From NCBI GenBank assembly GCA_016929195.1, contig JAFGJG010000108.1:1-48402 (forward strand): a stretch of 48,402 nucleotides of DNA. Direction: 5' to 3'. Source of the stretch: Thermoleophilaceae bacterium (GTDB taxonomy: Bacteria > Actinomycetota > Thermoleophilia > Solirubrobacterales > Thermoleophilaceae). The translations under genes and the position numbers were made by a program. This document shows positions 1 to 6,699 of this stretch, one piece after another. The notes below the pieces were generated by a model. It was given only the letters and a program-made list of their open reading frames with translations, did not search any database and had not been told where the DNA came from. How positions within the stretch are numbered: the first letter of the stretch is position 1; each line of letters starts with the position of its first letter.

Positions 1-276
1 GATCACCGCGTCGGCGGGCTTGATCTGCCGAAGGCTGGTCATCGCGACCGTCACCGCCGGGTTGAAGTGAGCGCCGGAGACGAGCGCGAGCGTCTGGATC
101 AGCAGGAACAGCGCGAAGGCGTGCACCAGGCCGATGAGGTTCCAGTCGATGAACGGCGCAGGCTGAGCCTGGGTCGGGACCTGCACGAACAGGGACGCGG
201 CGAGGCAGATGAGCAGGACGAGCAGGAAGGTGCCGAGGAACTCGGCGATGTATGCGGCTGAACCACGGTCCTGCAC
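1..276 (-). CDS. MIP/aquaporin family channel (N-terminal part, runs off the window)
   Basis: The first 92 codons of a membrane channel of the major intrinsic protein family (water or glycerol facilitator) are present; the C-terminal part lies beyond base 1. The translation shows a hydrophobic first helix (about residues 8-30), a second helix, and the half-helix signature SGAHFNPAVTVAM (about residues 72-84), whose NPA lines the family's pore. The GTG start at 276-274 is chosen because an AGGAGG ribosome site lies at 288-283, 6 nt upstream. The gene is divergent from the binding lipoprotein at 324 with 47 nt between. Water versus glycerol selectivity cannot be read because the second NPA half is missing. 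Confidence 0.85.
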   Translation of the reverse strand, partial: MQDRGSAAYIAEFLGTFLLVLLICLAASLFVQVPTQAQPAPFIDWNLIGLVHAFALFLLIQTLALVSGAHFNPAVTVAMTSLRQIKPADAVI

Positions 277-308
277 GTGTGACCTCCTGTGTGCGCTCGC
301 TTCCGCCG

Positions 309-314
309 TAGGGT
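309..314 (+). promoter_or_regulatory. -10-like hexamer for the lipoprotein gene at 324
   Basis: TAGGGT lies 9 nt before the ATG at 324. This matches the TANNNT -10 pattern placed 6-9 nt upstream of several other starts in the window and suggests a leaderless or nearly leaderless mRNA. No clear -35 is seen. Confidence 0.35.
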
Positions 315-323
315 TCGCCGCCC

Positions 324-1256
324 ATGCGAAAGTGCCTTCTCCTCGCCATCGCGCTCGCAGCGCCGGCGGGCTGCGGCGGCGAGGACCCGGGCCTGCAGCC
401 GGTCCGGCTCGCGCTCGACTTCCAGCCGAACGCGGTCCACTCCGGGATCTACACGGCGATCCGCGACGGCGCCGACGAGCGCCGCGGTGTGGACCTCGAG
501 GTGCGCGTGCCGTCCGCCTCGACGGACTCGATCAAGCTCCTGACCGCGGGCCGGGCCGACCTGGGCGTGGTCGACATCCACGACCTGGCACTGGCACGCG
601 AGCGCGGGGAGGACCTGGTCGGGGTCGGCGCGCTCGTCCAGCGCCCGCTGGCGGCGGTGATCGCCCGCGGCGGCGTCCGCCGGCCGCGCGACCTCGACGG
701 GCGCCGCGTGGGCGTGACCGGCCTGCCCTCGGACGATGCGGTGCTGCGCGCCGTCCTGGAGCGCGACGGAGCGGCCCTCGGCGACATCCGCCGGGTGACG
801 ATCGGGTTCACGGCCGTGCCCAGCCTCGTGGCCGGGCGCGTGGACGCGGTCGTGGCCTTCTGGAACGCCGAGGGCGTGACGCTGCGCCTGCGGGGGGTCC
901 ACACGCGCGAGTTCCGCGTGGACCGCTACGGCGCTCCCCCCTACCCCGAGCTCGTGCTCGCCGCCACCCGCCGCACGCTGGACGAGCGCCCGGACCTGGT
1001 CCGCGACAGCCTGGCCGCGCTCCGCGACGGGACCGAGGAGGCGCTCGCCGACCCGCCGACGGCGGTCGCGGAGATCGTCAAGGCCTCGGGCGAGGACGAA
1101 TCGGTCGTGCGCGCGCAGTTCCGCGCGCTCGAAACGGCGTTCAGGCCGCCGCTGCGGCTGCGCCGCGCCGCGCTCGAGGCGTGGGCCCGTTTCGACGTGC
1201 GCTTCGGGATCCTCGAGCGTGAGCCCGACATCGACCGCGCGTTCGCCCTCCGCTAG
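324..1256 (+). CDS. NMT1/SsuA-like ABC substrate-binding lipoprotein (orphan)
   Basis: A 310-aa periplasmic-type binding protein. The N-terminus (MRKCLLLAIALAAPAGC) reads as a lipoprotein signal with the lipidated Cys at residue 17. The body follows the NMT1/THI5/SsuA pattern: LALDFQPNAVHSGIY, a segment on target loss and discrimination (SIKLLTAGRADLGVVDIHDLALARERG), a GRRVGVTGLPSDDAVLRAVL segment and VAGRVDAVVAFWNAEG. Such proteins deliver sulfonates, pyrimidine precursors or related organics to an ABC importer. No permease or ATPase gene lies beside it here, and the neighbour at 276 is an aquaporin on the other strand. The ligand is unknown. The 3' end is followed by the dispersed palindrome at 1272. 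Confidence 0.75.
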   Translation: MRKCLLLAIALAAPAGCGGEDPGLQPVRLALDFQPNAVHSGIYTAIRDGADERRGVDLEVRVPSASTDSIKLLTAGRADLGVVDIHDLALARERGEDLVGVGALVQRPLAAVIARGGVRRPRDLDGRRVGVTGLPSDDAVLRAVLERDGAALGDIRRVTIGFTAVPSLVAGRVDAVVAFWNAEGVTLRLRGVHTREFRVDRYGAPPYPELVLAATRRTLDERPDLVRDSLAALRDGTEEALADPPTAVAEIVKASGEDESVVRAQFRALETAFRPPLRLRRAALEAWARFDVRFGILEREPDIDRAFALR

Positions 1257-1271
1257 GCCTCCCCACCCCCG

Positions 1272-1316
1272 AGTGTCCTGCCCTGTGGTTGCTCTGCAAC
1301 CAAAAGTCAGGACACT
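1272..1316. repeat. Dispersed nested palindrome, copy 1 (convergent junction)
   Basis: Outer arms AGTGTCCTG (1272-1280) and CAGGACACT (1308-1316) enclose inner arms GGTTGC (1287-1292) and GCAACC (1296-1301) around a TCT loop. The element lies between the 3' ends of the lipoprotein gene (+) and the receiver-like gene (-), and it contains that gene's stop codon (TGA, complement of 1307-1309). The near-symmetry would give a similar hairpin from either strand, so a bidirectional terminator role is plausible; no T-run follows. Confidence 0.8.
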
Positions 1317-1627
1317 TCTGGACCGGCCATCCCCTCGACGAGCGCGACCGTCTCGCGCGCCATCCGCGAGCGCGGCACCACACGGTCCACGCCGGCCGCC
1401 TGCGCGCGGCTGCGGACGTCCACCTCCACGTGCGAGTAGAAGGCGAGCGTCGGCAGCTCGCCGGTTCGCGCCTGCGCGAGACGTTCGTCCGGGTCGGCGG
1501 TCAGGTCGATCAGCTGGAGGTGGGCCGGCTCGTCCGGCCCCACGACCTCGTGCCCACCGGCCTCCAGCGCGCCGCGCAGCTTCGAGCCGAACAGCAGGTC
1601 CGGGCAGAGCAGCGCGATGCGCGCCAC
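1307..1627 (-). CDS. Small receiver-like (CheY-fold) protein, probably degenerate
   Basis: A 106-aa protein, about the size of one response-regulator receiver domain, with no output domain. The alternating pattern (VARIALLCPDLLFGSKLRGAL, LIDLTAD, TLAFYSHVEVDVRS, GVDRVVPRS) follows the five strands of a CheY fold. The DL in LIDLT is where the phosphoacceptor Asp would lie, but the paired acidic residues after strand 1 are reduced to one and the conserved Lys before the last helix is replaced by Arg, so phosphorylation is doubtful. It starts at GTG 1627, 10 nt after the 120-aa gene. Its last codons and stop lie inside the dispersed palindrome. Function unknown. Confidence 0.6.
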   Translation of the reverse strand: MARIALLCPDLLFGSKLRGALEAGGHEVVGPDEPAHLQLIDLTADPDERLAQARTGELPTLAFYSHVEVDVRSRAQAAGVDRVVPRSRMARETVALVEGMAGPEVS

Positions 1628-1637
1628 GACGGGCCGG

Positions 1638-2000
1638 CTACTGCCCGCGCCGGCGCGCGAACTCCTGGCGCACCGACTCGGGACGGCCCCACATCTGGCT
1701 GACCTCCACACGGCCGGAGCGCGCCTCGCGCACCACCAGCTCGCCCGTGATGCCCTGGTCGTCGAGCAGCGCCAGCGTGCCGCGAACGGTCTCGGGCGCG
1801 GCGGCGTGGCCGAACTCGCGTGCCGAGCGGAGCCGCCAGTGCCAGTCGTGTTGCGAGTACGGCATCGCGTTGATCTGCGAGAGCAGCGTGGCCGCGTCGA
1901 TGTAGCGGTCCTCGTCGTCGATCCGCAGGTCGGCCTCGAGCTGCGTCCAGTCGGGCGGCAGCGAGTCGACCACGGCCTGGAAGTCGTCGGCGAGCGGCAC
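1638..2000 (-). CDS. Conserved-looking hypothetical protein, 120 aa
   Basis: A soluble, acidic 120-aa protein with no signal peptide or membrane segment and no family that I recognise. It has aromatic and charged stretches (DWHWRLRSAREFGHAA) and ends in a basic tail. It starts at GTG 2000, 10 nt after the Nramp stop. TAGCCT (2013-2008), which uses the Nramp TAG stop, lies 7 nt before this GTG. It may therefore have its own leaderless promoter and form a two-gene unit with the receiver-like gene downstream, rather than belonging fully to the metal operon. Confidence 0.6.
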   Translation of the reverse strand: MPLADDFQAVVDSLPPDWTQLEADLRIDDEDRYIDAATLLSQINAMPYSQHDWHWRLRSAREFGHAAAPETVRGTLALLDDQGITGELVVREARSGRVEVSQMWGRPESVRQEFARRRGQ

Positions 2001-2007
2001 GGCGGGA

Positions 2008-2013
2008 AGGCTA
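2008..2013 (-). promoter_or_regulatory. -10-like hexamer built on the Nramp stop codon
   Basis: On the minus strand TAGCCT reads from 2013 to 2008; its TAG is the stop codon of the Nramp gene. Seven nt separate it from the GTG at 2000, the same distance as in other candidate leaderless promoters here. Confidence 0.35.
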
Positions 2014-3318
2014 CCCCGCGAACGTCTTGACCAGCAGGAACAGGTTCAGCGCGATGATCAGCGCCGCCACCACGCTCGCCGCGAGCGTGGTGCCCCACGC
2101 GTTCCTGAAGCCGCCCATCACGTCGCGCCGCCGCGTGAGCAGCACGAGCGGCACGAGCGCGAACGGGATCCCGAACGAGAGCACGACCTGGCTCACGACC
2201 AGCGACTTCGTGGGGTCGAGCCCGATCGCCAGGACCACGAGCGCCGGGGCCATCGTCACCAGCCGCCTCATGACGAGCGGGATCGAGCGCCTGATGAAGC
2301 CCTGCATGACCACCTGCCCGGCATAGGTGCCGACGCTCGAGCTCGACAGGCCGGACGCGAGCAGCGCGATCCCGAAGGCCACGGCGGCGCCGCCGCCGAG
2401 CTGGGCGTCGAAGCCGGCGTGGGCCTCCTCGATCGAGTCGACGTCGACCACGCCGTGGAAGAGCGCGGCCGCGACGACGAGCATCGCCATGTTCACGATG
2501 CCGGCGATCCCCATCGCGAGCCCCACGTCGAGGCGCTCGAAGCGCAGGAGCTCGCGCCGCTCCTCGTCGTTCCAGGGCCGGATCCGGTTCTGGAGCAGGG
2601 CCGAGTGCAGGTAGATCACATGCGGCATCACCGTCGCGCCGAGGATCCCGGTCGCGAGCAGCACGCTCTCGGTGTCCGCGAAGCCCGGGACGAAGCCGGA
2701 GGCGATGCCGCCCGCATCCGCGTTCGCGTGCAGCACCTCGTAGAGGAAGCCGAGCAGGATCACCGCGAGCAGGCCGATGATGGTCGTCTCGAAGCGCCGG
2801 TGGCCGCGCGTCTGCAGGGCCAGGATCCCGAATGCGACGACCGCGGTGATGAGCCCGGACGCGAACAGCGGCACGCCGAACAGGAGGTTGAGGGCGATGG
2901 CCGCGCCCACGAACTCGGCGAGGTCCGTGGCCATCGCGATCAGCTCCGCCTGTATCCAGAGGCCGAAGCTCACGCGGCGCGGGAAGTGCTCGCGGCAGAG
3001 CTCAGGGAGGCTGCGGCCCGTGACCACGCCGACCTTCGCCGACAGGTACTGGATCAGCATCGCCATCAGGTTCGCCGCGAGGATCACCCAGAGCAGCAGG
3101 TAGCCGTACTGCGCGCCGCCCGAGATGTTCGTCGCGAAGTTGCCGGGGTCCACGTACGCGACCGCGGCCACGAAGGCGGGGCCGAGCAGCGCCACTCCGT
3201 GCCGCATCCGGCCGCGCTCGCGGAGGCGCGCGAGCGGGCTGGGCCCGAGCGGGACCGCGGCCGCCGGGATCGCGTCCGCGCCGCTCGGCGGCTCGGCACG
3301 CGCGACGGCGCGCTCCAT
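2011..3318 (-). CDS. mntH: Nramp-family Mn2+/Fe2+ transporter (MntH-like)
   Basis: A 435-aa proton-coupled divalent metal importer of the inner membrane. The two metal-site signatures of the Nramp family are visible: DPGN in the first helix (residues 57-60) and MPH in the sixth (231-233, in GATVMPHVIYLHS). The hydrophobic profile fits about 11 membrane helices after a 40-residue cytoplasmic N-terminus. The ATG overlaps the stop of the DtxR-type regulator in a TGATG junction, so translation is probably coupled. The neighbouring regulator and ZIP permease support a manganese or iron role. Mn2+ versus Fe2+ preference cannot be decided from sequence alone. Confidence 0.92.
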   Translation of the reverse strand: MERAVARAEPPSGADAIPAAAVPLGPSPLARLRERGRMRHGVALLGPAFVAAVAYVDPGNFATNISGGAQYGYLLLWVILAANLMAMLIQYLSAKVGVVTGRSLPELCREHFPRRVSFGLWIQAELIAMATDLAEFVGAAIALNLLFGVPLFASGLITAVVAFGILALQTRGHRRFETTIIGLLAVILLGFLYEVLHANADAGGIASGFVPGFADTESVLLATGILGATVMPHVIYLHSALLQNRIRPWNDEERRELLRFERLDVGLAMGIAGIVNMAMLVVAAALFHGVVDVDSIEEAHAGFDAQLGGGAAVAFGIALLASGLSSSSVGTYAGQVVMQGFIRRSIPLVMRRLVTMAPALVVLAIGLDPTKSLVVSQVVLSFGIPFALVPLVLLTRRRDVMGGFRNAWGTTLAASVVAALIIALNLFLLVKTFAG

Positions 3319-3989
3319 CAGCCGACCGCTGCGCGCATGGCCCGGGTGAGCCGTCCGCCCAGGACGTGCTCGTCGCGGCCGAAGCGAACCGTGAGCGGCC
3401 CGTCGAAGGGCTCGCGCTCCATCACCTCGAAGCCGTCGCCCGGCGCGATCCCGCGCCCGGCCAGGTAGCGGAGCATCTCCGGGTCTGAGTCGGACACGCG
3501 CACGAAGACGCCGCTCGCGCCCGGCTCGAGCTCGGCCAGGGCACGCGTGGGCGGCTCGTTGATCTCGCCCTCGGACGTCGGGATCGGGTCGCCGTGCGGG
3601 TCGTGTGTCGGGTTACCGAGCTTCTGCGCGATCAGCTCCGACAGCTCCGGCGAGATCGCGTGCTCGAGCACCTCGGCCTCCTCGTGGACCCGGTCCCAGG
3701 ACATGCCGAGCGCCTCGGCGAGGTACAGCTCCAGCAGCCGGTGGTGGCGGAGCACCTCGAGCGCGACGCGCTCGCCGGCCGGCGTGAGGCTCACCCCGTG
3801 GTAGCGCTCGTGCGTGGCGAGGCCCATCTCCTCGAGCCGCTTGACCATCGCCGAGACCGAGGCGGGCGACACCTCCAGGCGCTCGGCGAGCGCCGAGGTC
3901 GAGACCGGCTCGTCGCTGCGCCGGCCCAGCGACCAGATCGCCTTCGCGTAGTCCTGGACGGCGTTGGAGATCTCGGCGCGGGCCGCCAT
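3318..3989 (-). CDS. DtxR/MntR-family metal-dependent repressor
   Basis: A 223-aa regulator with the three-part layout of the DtxR family: an N-terminal winged helix (residues 1-75, with SPASVSAMVKRLEEMGLATHERY), a metal-binding dimerisation region containing HHRLLELYLAEALGMSWDRVHEEAEVLEHAISPE, and a C-terminal SH3/FeoA-like domain (about 150-223). These proteins bind palindromes when loaded with Fe2+ or Mn2+ and repress uptake genes. It is coupled by TGATG overlaps to both the ZIP gene upstream and the Nramp gene downstream. The palindrome at 6207-6222 ahead of the operon is its most likely operator, giving autoregulation. Whether it senses Mn or Fe is open. Confidence 0.9.
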   Translation of the reverse strand: MAARAEISNAVQDYAKAIWSLGRRSDEPVSTSALAERLEVSPASVSAMVKRLEEMGLATHERYHGVSLTPAGERVALEVLRHHRLLELYLAEALGMSWDRVHEEAEVLEHAISPELSELIAQKLGNPTHDPHGDPIPTSEGEINEPPTRALAELEPGASGVFVRVSDSDPEMLRYLAGRGIAPGDGFEVMEREPFDGPLTVRFGRDEHVLGGRLTRAMRAAVG

Positions 3990-5146
3990 CAGACGCTCAC
4001 AAGTAGCCCGGTCGCGTACATCACGAACAGCCCGAGGAGGAGGCCGCCGGCCACGTTCGGGCTCAGCCCCCGCTCGCCGTCACGGCGCATCTGGCGCCAG
4101 ATCTGGACGATCACCTGAGCGATCGCCCCGGCGCCGATGCCGAGCATGAAGGCCGCGCCGCTCGGGTTGAAGAAGGACGCGCCTATCCAGGCGCCGAGGA
4201 TCGCCGGCGCCCCGGCGAGCAGCCCGAGCAGGACGAGGGTGCGCGCGCGGACGCTCCCCGAGCGCGCGACCGGCGCCACGATCGCGAGGCCCTCGGTCGT
4301 GTTGTGGAGCGCGAAGCCCACGACCAGCGCGGCGCCGAGCGCCAGCGAGCCGATCGCGTAGGCGGAGCCGATCGCCAGCCCCTCGCCCAGGTTGTGCAGG
4401 CCGATGCCGAGCGCGACGAGGAACGCGGTGTGCTCCTGCCGCCGGCTCAGCCAGCCGTCCACGCCTGCGAGCGCGAGATAGGCCGCCACCGCGCCCAGCC
4501 ACACGAGGGCCGCGCCGCCGAGCGCCTCGGCGCCCTGGCCGGCGAGCTCGGTGCCCTCGAGCAGCGCGTCGATGCCGAGGAAGCCGAGCAGCCCGACGGT
4601 GAACGCGAGCACGAAGCGCATCCAGTGCGCGCTCATGGTCCGCACCCACGGGAGCCACAGCATCCCGATGGCCACCGGGATCACACCCACGTACAGGCCG
4701 ATCAGCGCCATCAGCCCGTAGAAGCCGGTGCCGGCGTCCGGCGACTCGGTGGCGGCGTCGATGGCATGGTCGATCGTCGCCCCCGTGGCGGTGATCAGCA
4801 TCACCTCGTAGGCCTGCCCCTCGATCCACGGGTACCGGATGGTCACGTCGGACGACCGCAGCCGGCCGATCTCCTCGTCGCTCTGGTCGAACGCCGCGAA
4901 GCCGTCGTTCACGACCGCCTGCTCGATCCGCACGGGATCCGCTCCGTCGTTGCGGAGATGGAGCTCGATCTCGCCGGGCCGCAGCACGGTCCGCTCGACC
5001 GCCAGCTCCTCCTGCGGCACGCCGACCCGGTCGAGCCCCGGCGCATCCAGCGCGACGAACAGCCCGATGGCGGCGGCGAGGATCACGACCGGCAGGAGCG
5101 CCGGGACCCACGGGTGCGCCTTGAGCCTGGCGGCGGCGGCCTCCAT
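3989..5146 (-). CDS. ZIP-family metal permease with an N-terminal extracytoplasmic domain
   Basis: A 385-aa membrane protein. The C-terminal two thirds form a ZIP transporter with the paired metal-site motifs HNLGEG (251-256) and HNTTEG (281-286). ZIP proteins bring divalent metals (Zn, Fe, Mn) into the cytoplasm. Unusually, the first 140 residues hold one membrane helix (about 14-33) followed by a roughly 100-residue beta-rich segment (LRPGEIELHLRNDGADPVRIEQ) that should lie outside the membrane and resembles cupredoxin or FixG-like folds. The ATG at 5146 overlaps the multicopper oxidase stop (TGATG), which also argues for this start over an upstream one. The added domain could receive metal or contact the oxidase; this is inference. 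Confidence 0.85.
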   Translation of the reverse strand: MEAAAARLKAHPWVPALLPVVILAAAIGLFVALDAPGLDRVGVPQEELAVERTVLRPGEIELHLRNDGADPVRIEQAVVNDGFAAFDQSDEEIGRLRSSDVTIRYPWIEGQAYEVMLITATGATIDHAIDAATESPDAGTGFYGLMALIGLYVGVIPVAIGMLWLPWVRTMSAHWMRFVLAFTVGLLGFLGIDALLEGTELAGQGAEALGGAALVWLGAVAAYLALAGVDGWLSRRQEHTAFLVALGIGLHNLGEGLAIGSAYAIGSLALGAALVVGFALHNTTEGLAIVAPVARSGSVRARTLVLLGLLAGAPAILGAWIGASFFNPSGAAFMLGIGAGAIAQVIVQIWRQMRRDGERGLSPNVAGGLLLGLFVMYATGLLVSV

Positions 5147-6186
5147 CAGTCCTCGACCTCGAAGAAGCCCATCCAGCCGAGCTCCGCGAACTCGGAGACG
5201 TGGGCGTGGAACATGTACTTCCCGGCGTACGGGAAGCGCAGCTCGAGGATGCCGCGCTCGCCCTGGCCCTGGATCACCGTGTCGGTGAAGTCGCGCGGCT
5301 CGAGCCGTGTCCCGGTCGGGAAGTAGTCGAAGAAGTTGGCGTGGATGTGGAACGAGTTGAGGAGGTCGAACTCGAGCGCGTTGACGAGGTAGATCCGGAC
5401 GAGCTCGCCGCGCTTCACCCTGATCGGCTCGTTCATGTAGTGGAAGGCGACCGTGTTGACCGCGTAGACCTCGTTGGCCCGGTCGAAGTTCGTGTCGAAC
5501 CCGTTCATGACCATCACGAGCTCGTCGGCGTCGTGGCGGCCGTCGGCGGGGTCGATCACGAAAGCGCCGTAGAGACCCTTCGCGATGTGCTCGGCCAGCG
5601 GGGTCGAGTGGCAGTGGTAGAGGTGGAGCCCGAACGGCGTGGCGTCGAACTCGTAGGTCGTGGAGCGGCCGGGCTGGATGTTTCCGGCGCCGATGCCCGG
5701 CACGCCGTCCATCACGTCGCGGTGGATGCCGTGGAAGTGCATCGTGTGCGGGTGGCTCGACCCGTTCACGAAGCGCACGCGGAGCCGCTCGCCCTCGCGT
5801 GCCCGCAGCGTGGGCCCCGGCACGCGCCCGTTGTAGGTCCAGGCGGCGTACTTCACGCCGGGCGCGACCTCGATCTCGCGGTCCTCGGCGACGATCTCCC
5901 ATTCGCGGACGCCGTCCCTGAGCGTGCCGCGGTCGAAGTCGCGCAGGATCTCGGTCGGGTCGAAGCCGTTCGCGGACGCGGCCACGCGCCCGACGGCGCC
6001 GAGGTGGTCGGTCCCGGCGTGCGCCGCATGGGCGTGGTGCCCGACCGCCGCGGCGGCGGCCGGCGAGGTCCCGCCGTGGAGCGCCTGGTGAGGGATCAGC
6101 TCGTGCAGCACCGGCACCGCGCCCGCGGCGGCGGCTCCGCCGAGGAGCCCGCGGCGAGAGACCCTATGCGTGCCAAACTTGCGCAT
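5146..6186 (-). CDS. Tat-exported two-domain multicopper oxidase
   Basis: A 346-aa exported copper enzyme. The N-terminus carries a twin-arginine signal (SRRGLLGG, residues 10-17) and a His-rich linker (residues 50-61). Domain 1 has HFHGIH (150-155) and YHCHSTPLAEH (190-200), giving Cys192 and His200 of a type 1 copper site. The position of the usual axial Met is Leu205. Domain 2 has HIH (280-282) and HAH (327-329) but no Cys, so it contributes only to the shared cluster. This layout matches two-domain laccase or nitrite-reductase-like oxidases. It heads the metal operon, so oxidation of Fe2+ or Mn2+ around transport is a reasonable guess, but the substrate is unknown. Confidence 0.85.
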   Translation of the reverse strand: MRKFGTHRVSRRGLLGGAAAAGAVPVLHELIPHQALHGGTSPAAAAAVGHHAHAAHAGTDHLGAVGRVAASANGFDPTEILRDFDRGTLRDGVREWEIVAEDREIEVAPGVKYAAWTYNGRVPGPTLRAREGERLRVRFVNGSSHPHTMHFHGIHRDVMDGVPGIGAGNIQPGRSTTYEFDATPFGLHLYHCHSTPLAEHIAKGLYGAFVIDPADGRHDADELVMVMNGFDTNFDRANEVYAVNTVAFHYMNEPIRVKRGELVRIYLVNALEFDLLNSFHIHANFFDYFPTGTRLEPRDFTDTVIQGQGERGILELRFPYAGKYMFHAHVSEFAELGWMGFFEVED

Positions 6187-6199
6187 TGGCCTCTATTGA

Positions 6200-6209
6200 A
6201 GCATATTTT
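6200..6209. promoter_or_regulatory. Back-to-back -10 hexamers between the metal operon and 6214
   Basis: TATTTT (+, 6204-6209) and TATGCT (-, 6205-6200) share the TA at 6204-6205 inside a 27-nt gap. They lie 4 nt from the GTG at 6214 and 13 nt from the ATG at 6186. The gap is an AT-rich island in GC-rich DNA. Confidence 0.5.
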
Positions 6210-6222
6210 AGGCGTGTCTAAA
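6207..6222. promoter_or_regulatory. DtxR/MntR-type operator palindrome
   Basis: TTTAG (6207-6211), a 6-nt spacer and CTAAA (6218-6222) form a perfect inverted repeat, TTTAGGCGTGTCTAAA. Its arms resemble those of the DtxR/IdeR box. It lies just upstream of the minus-strand -10 of the operon that encodes a DtxR-family repressor and covers the GTG start at 6214, so both directions could be controlled. Confidence 0.6.
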
Positions 6223-6699
6223 TCTAGTTCCAGCTTCCGCATCAGTTCGAGGCTCAAGGCGCCGCAGAGCTTGGTCTGGAGCCGCGTGACGACGCCCGAG
6301 GGCGTGAACGGGGAGCTGATGCCGATCGTGCGAATGACGCTCCCGCGCGGTGTGAAGCGGCTCGACCTGGCCACCGTCCCGGTCGGCGAGCGCATCGGGC
6401 GCTGCTGGATCCTGCTGTTCGGCCTGATCCCGATCGACTGGGACGACCTGACGCTCGTGCGGCTCGATCCGCCCGCCGGGTTCCTCGAGCGCTCCTCCAT
6501 GCTCAGCATGCGGGTCTGGGAGCACGAGCGAACCGTCGAGCCCGCGCCGGGCGGGTGCGTGGTCACCGACCGGATCGCCTTCGAGCCGCGCATCCCGATC
6601 CCCGGGCGGCTCCTCCTCCCGCTCTACCGCACGGTCTTCCGGCACCGCCACCGCCGCCTCAGGAGTCGGTTCGGGGGGCACCTAGAATCGGTGTCGTGA
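6214..6699 (+). CDS. SRPBCC/polyketide-cyclase-like protein, 161 aa
   Basis: A 161-aa soluble protein. The opening (SSSFRISSRLKAPQSLVWSRVTTPEGVNGELMP) has the START/SRPBCC pattern of a strand followed by a helix with APxxxVW, and the long amphipathic strands after it fit a ligand-binding helix-grip fold. The C-terminus ends in a basic helix (FRHRHRRLRSRFG). No catalytic residues can be assigned. The GTG at 6214 is the only start close to the fold's beginning; no ribosome site is visible, and a -10-like TATTTT lies 4 nt upstream. The DtxR-type palindrome overlaps this start, so metal status may affect it. The stop overlaps the next gene's GTG (GTGA). Confidence 0.65.
   Translation: MSKSSSSFRISSRLKAPQSLVWSRVTTPEGVNGELMPIVRMTLPRGVKRLDLATVPVGERIGRCWILLFGLIPIDWDDLTLVRLDPPAGFLERSSMLSMRVWEHERTVEPAPGGCVVTDRIAFEPRIPIPGRLLLPLYRTVFRHRHRRLRSRFGGHLESVS
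6683..6688 (+). promoter_or_regulatory. -10-like hexamer for the YgfZ-like gene
   Basis: TAGAAT lies inside the 3' end of the preceding gene, exactly 7 nt before the GTG at 6696. It suggests that the folate-binding protein gene also has its own leaderless transcript. Confidence 0.4.

Noticed and set aside
1289-1702. Short reading frames across the palindrome (similar peptides also at 47820-48017 and 47789-47971)
   Set aside because: The shared peptides come only from translating the repeat. The frames are antisense to or overlap well-supported genes and have no coding-like composition.
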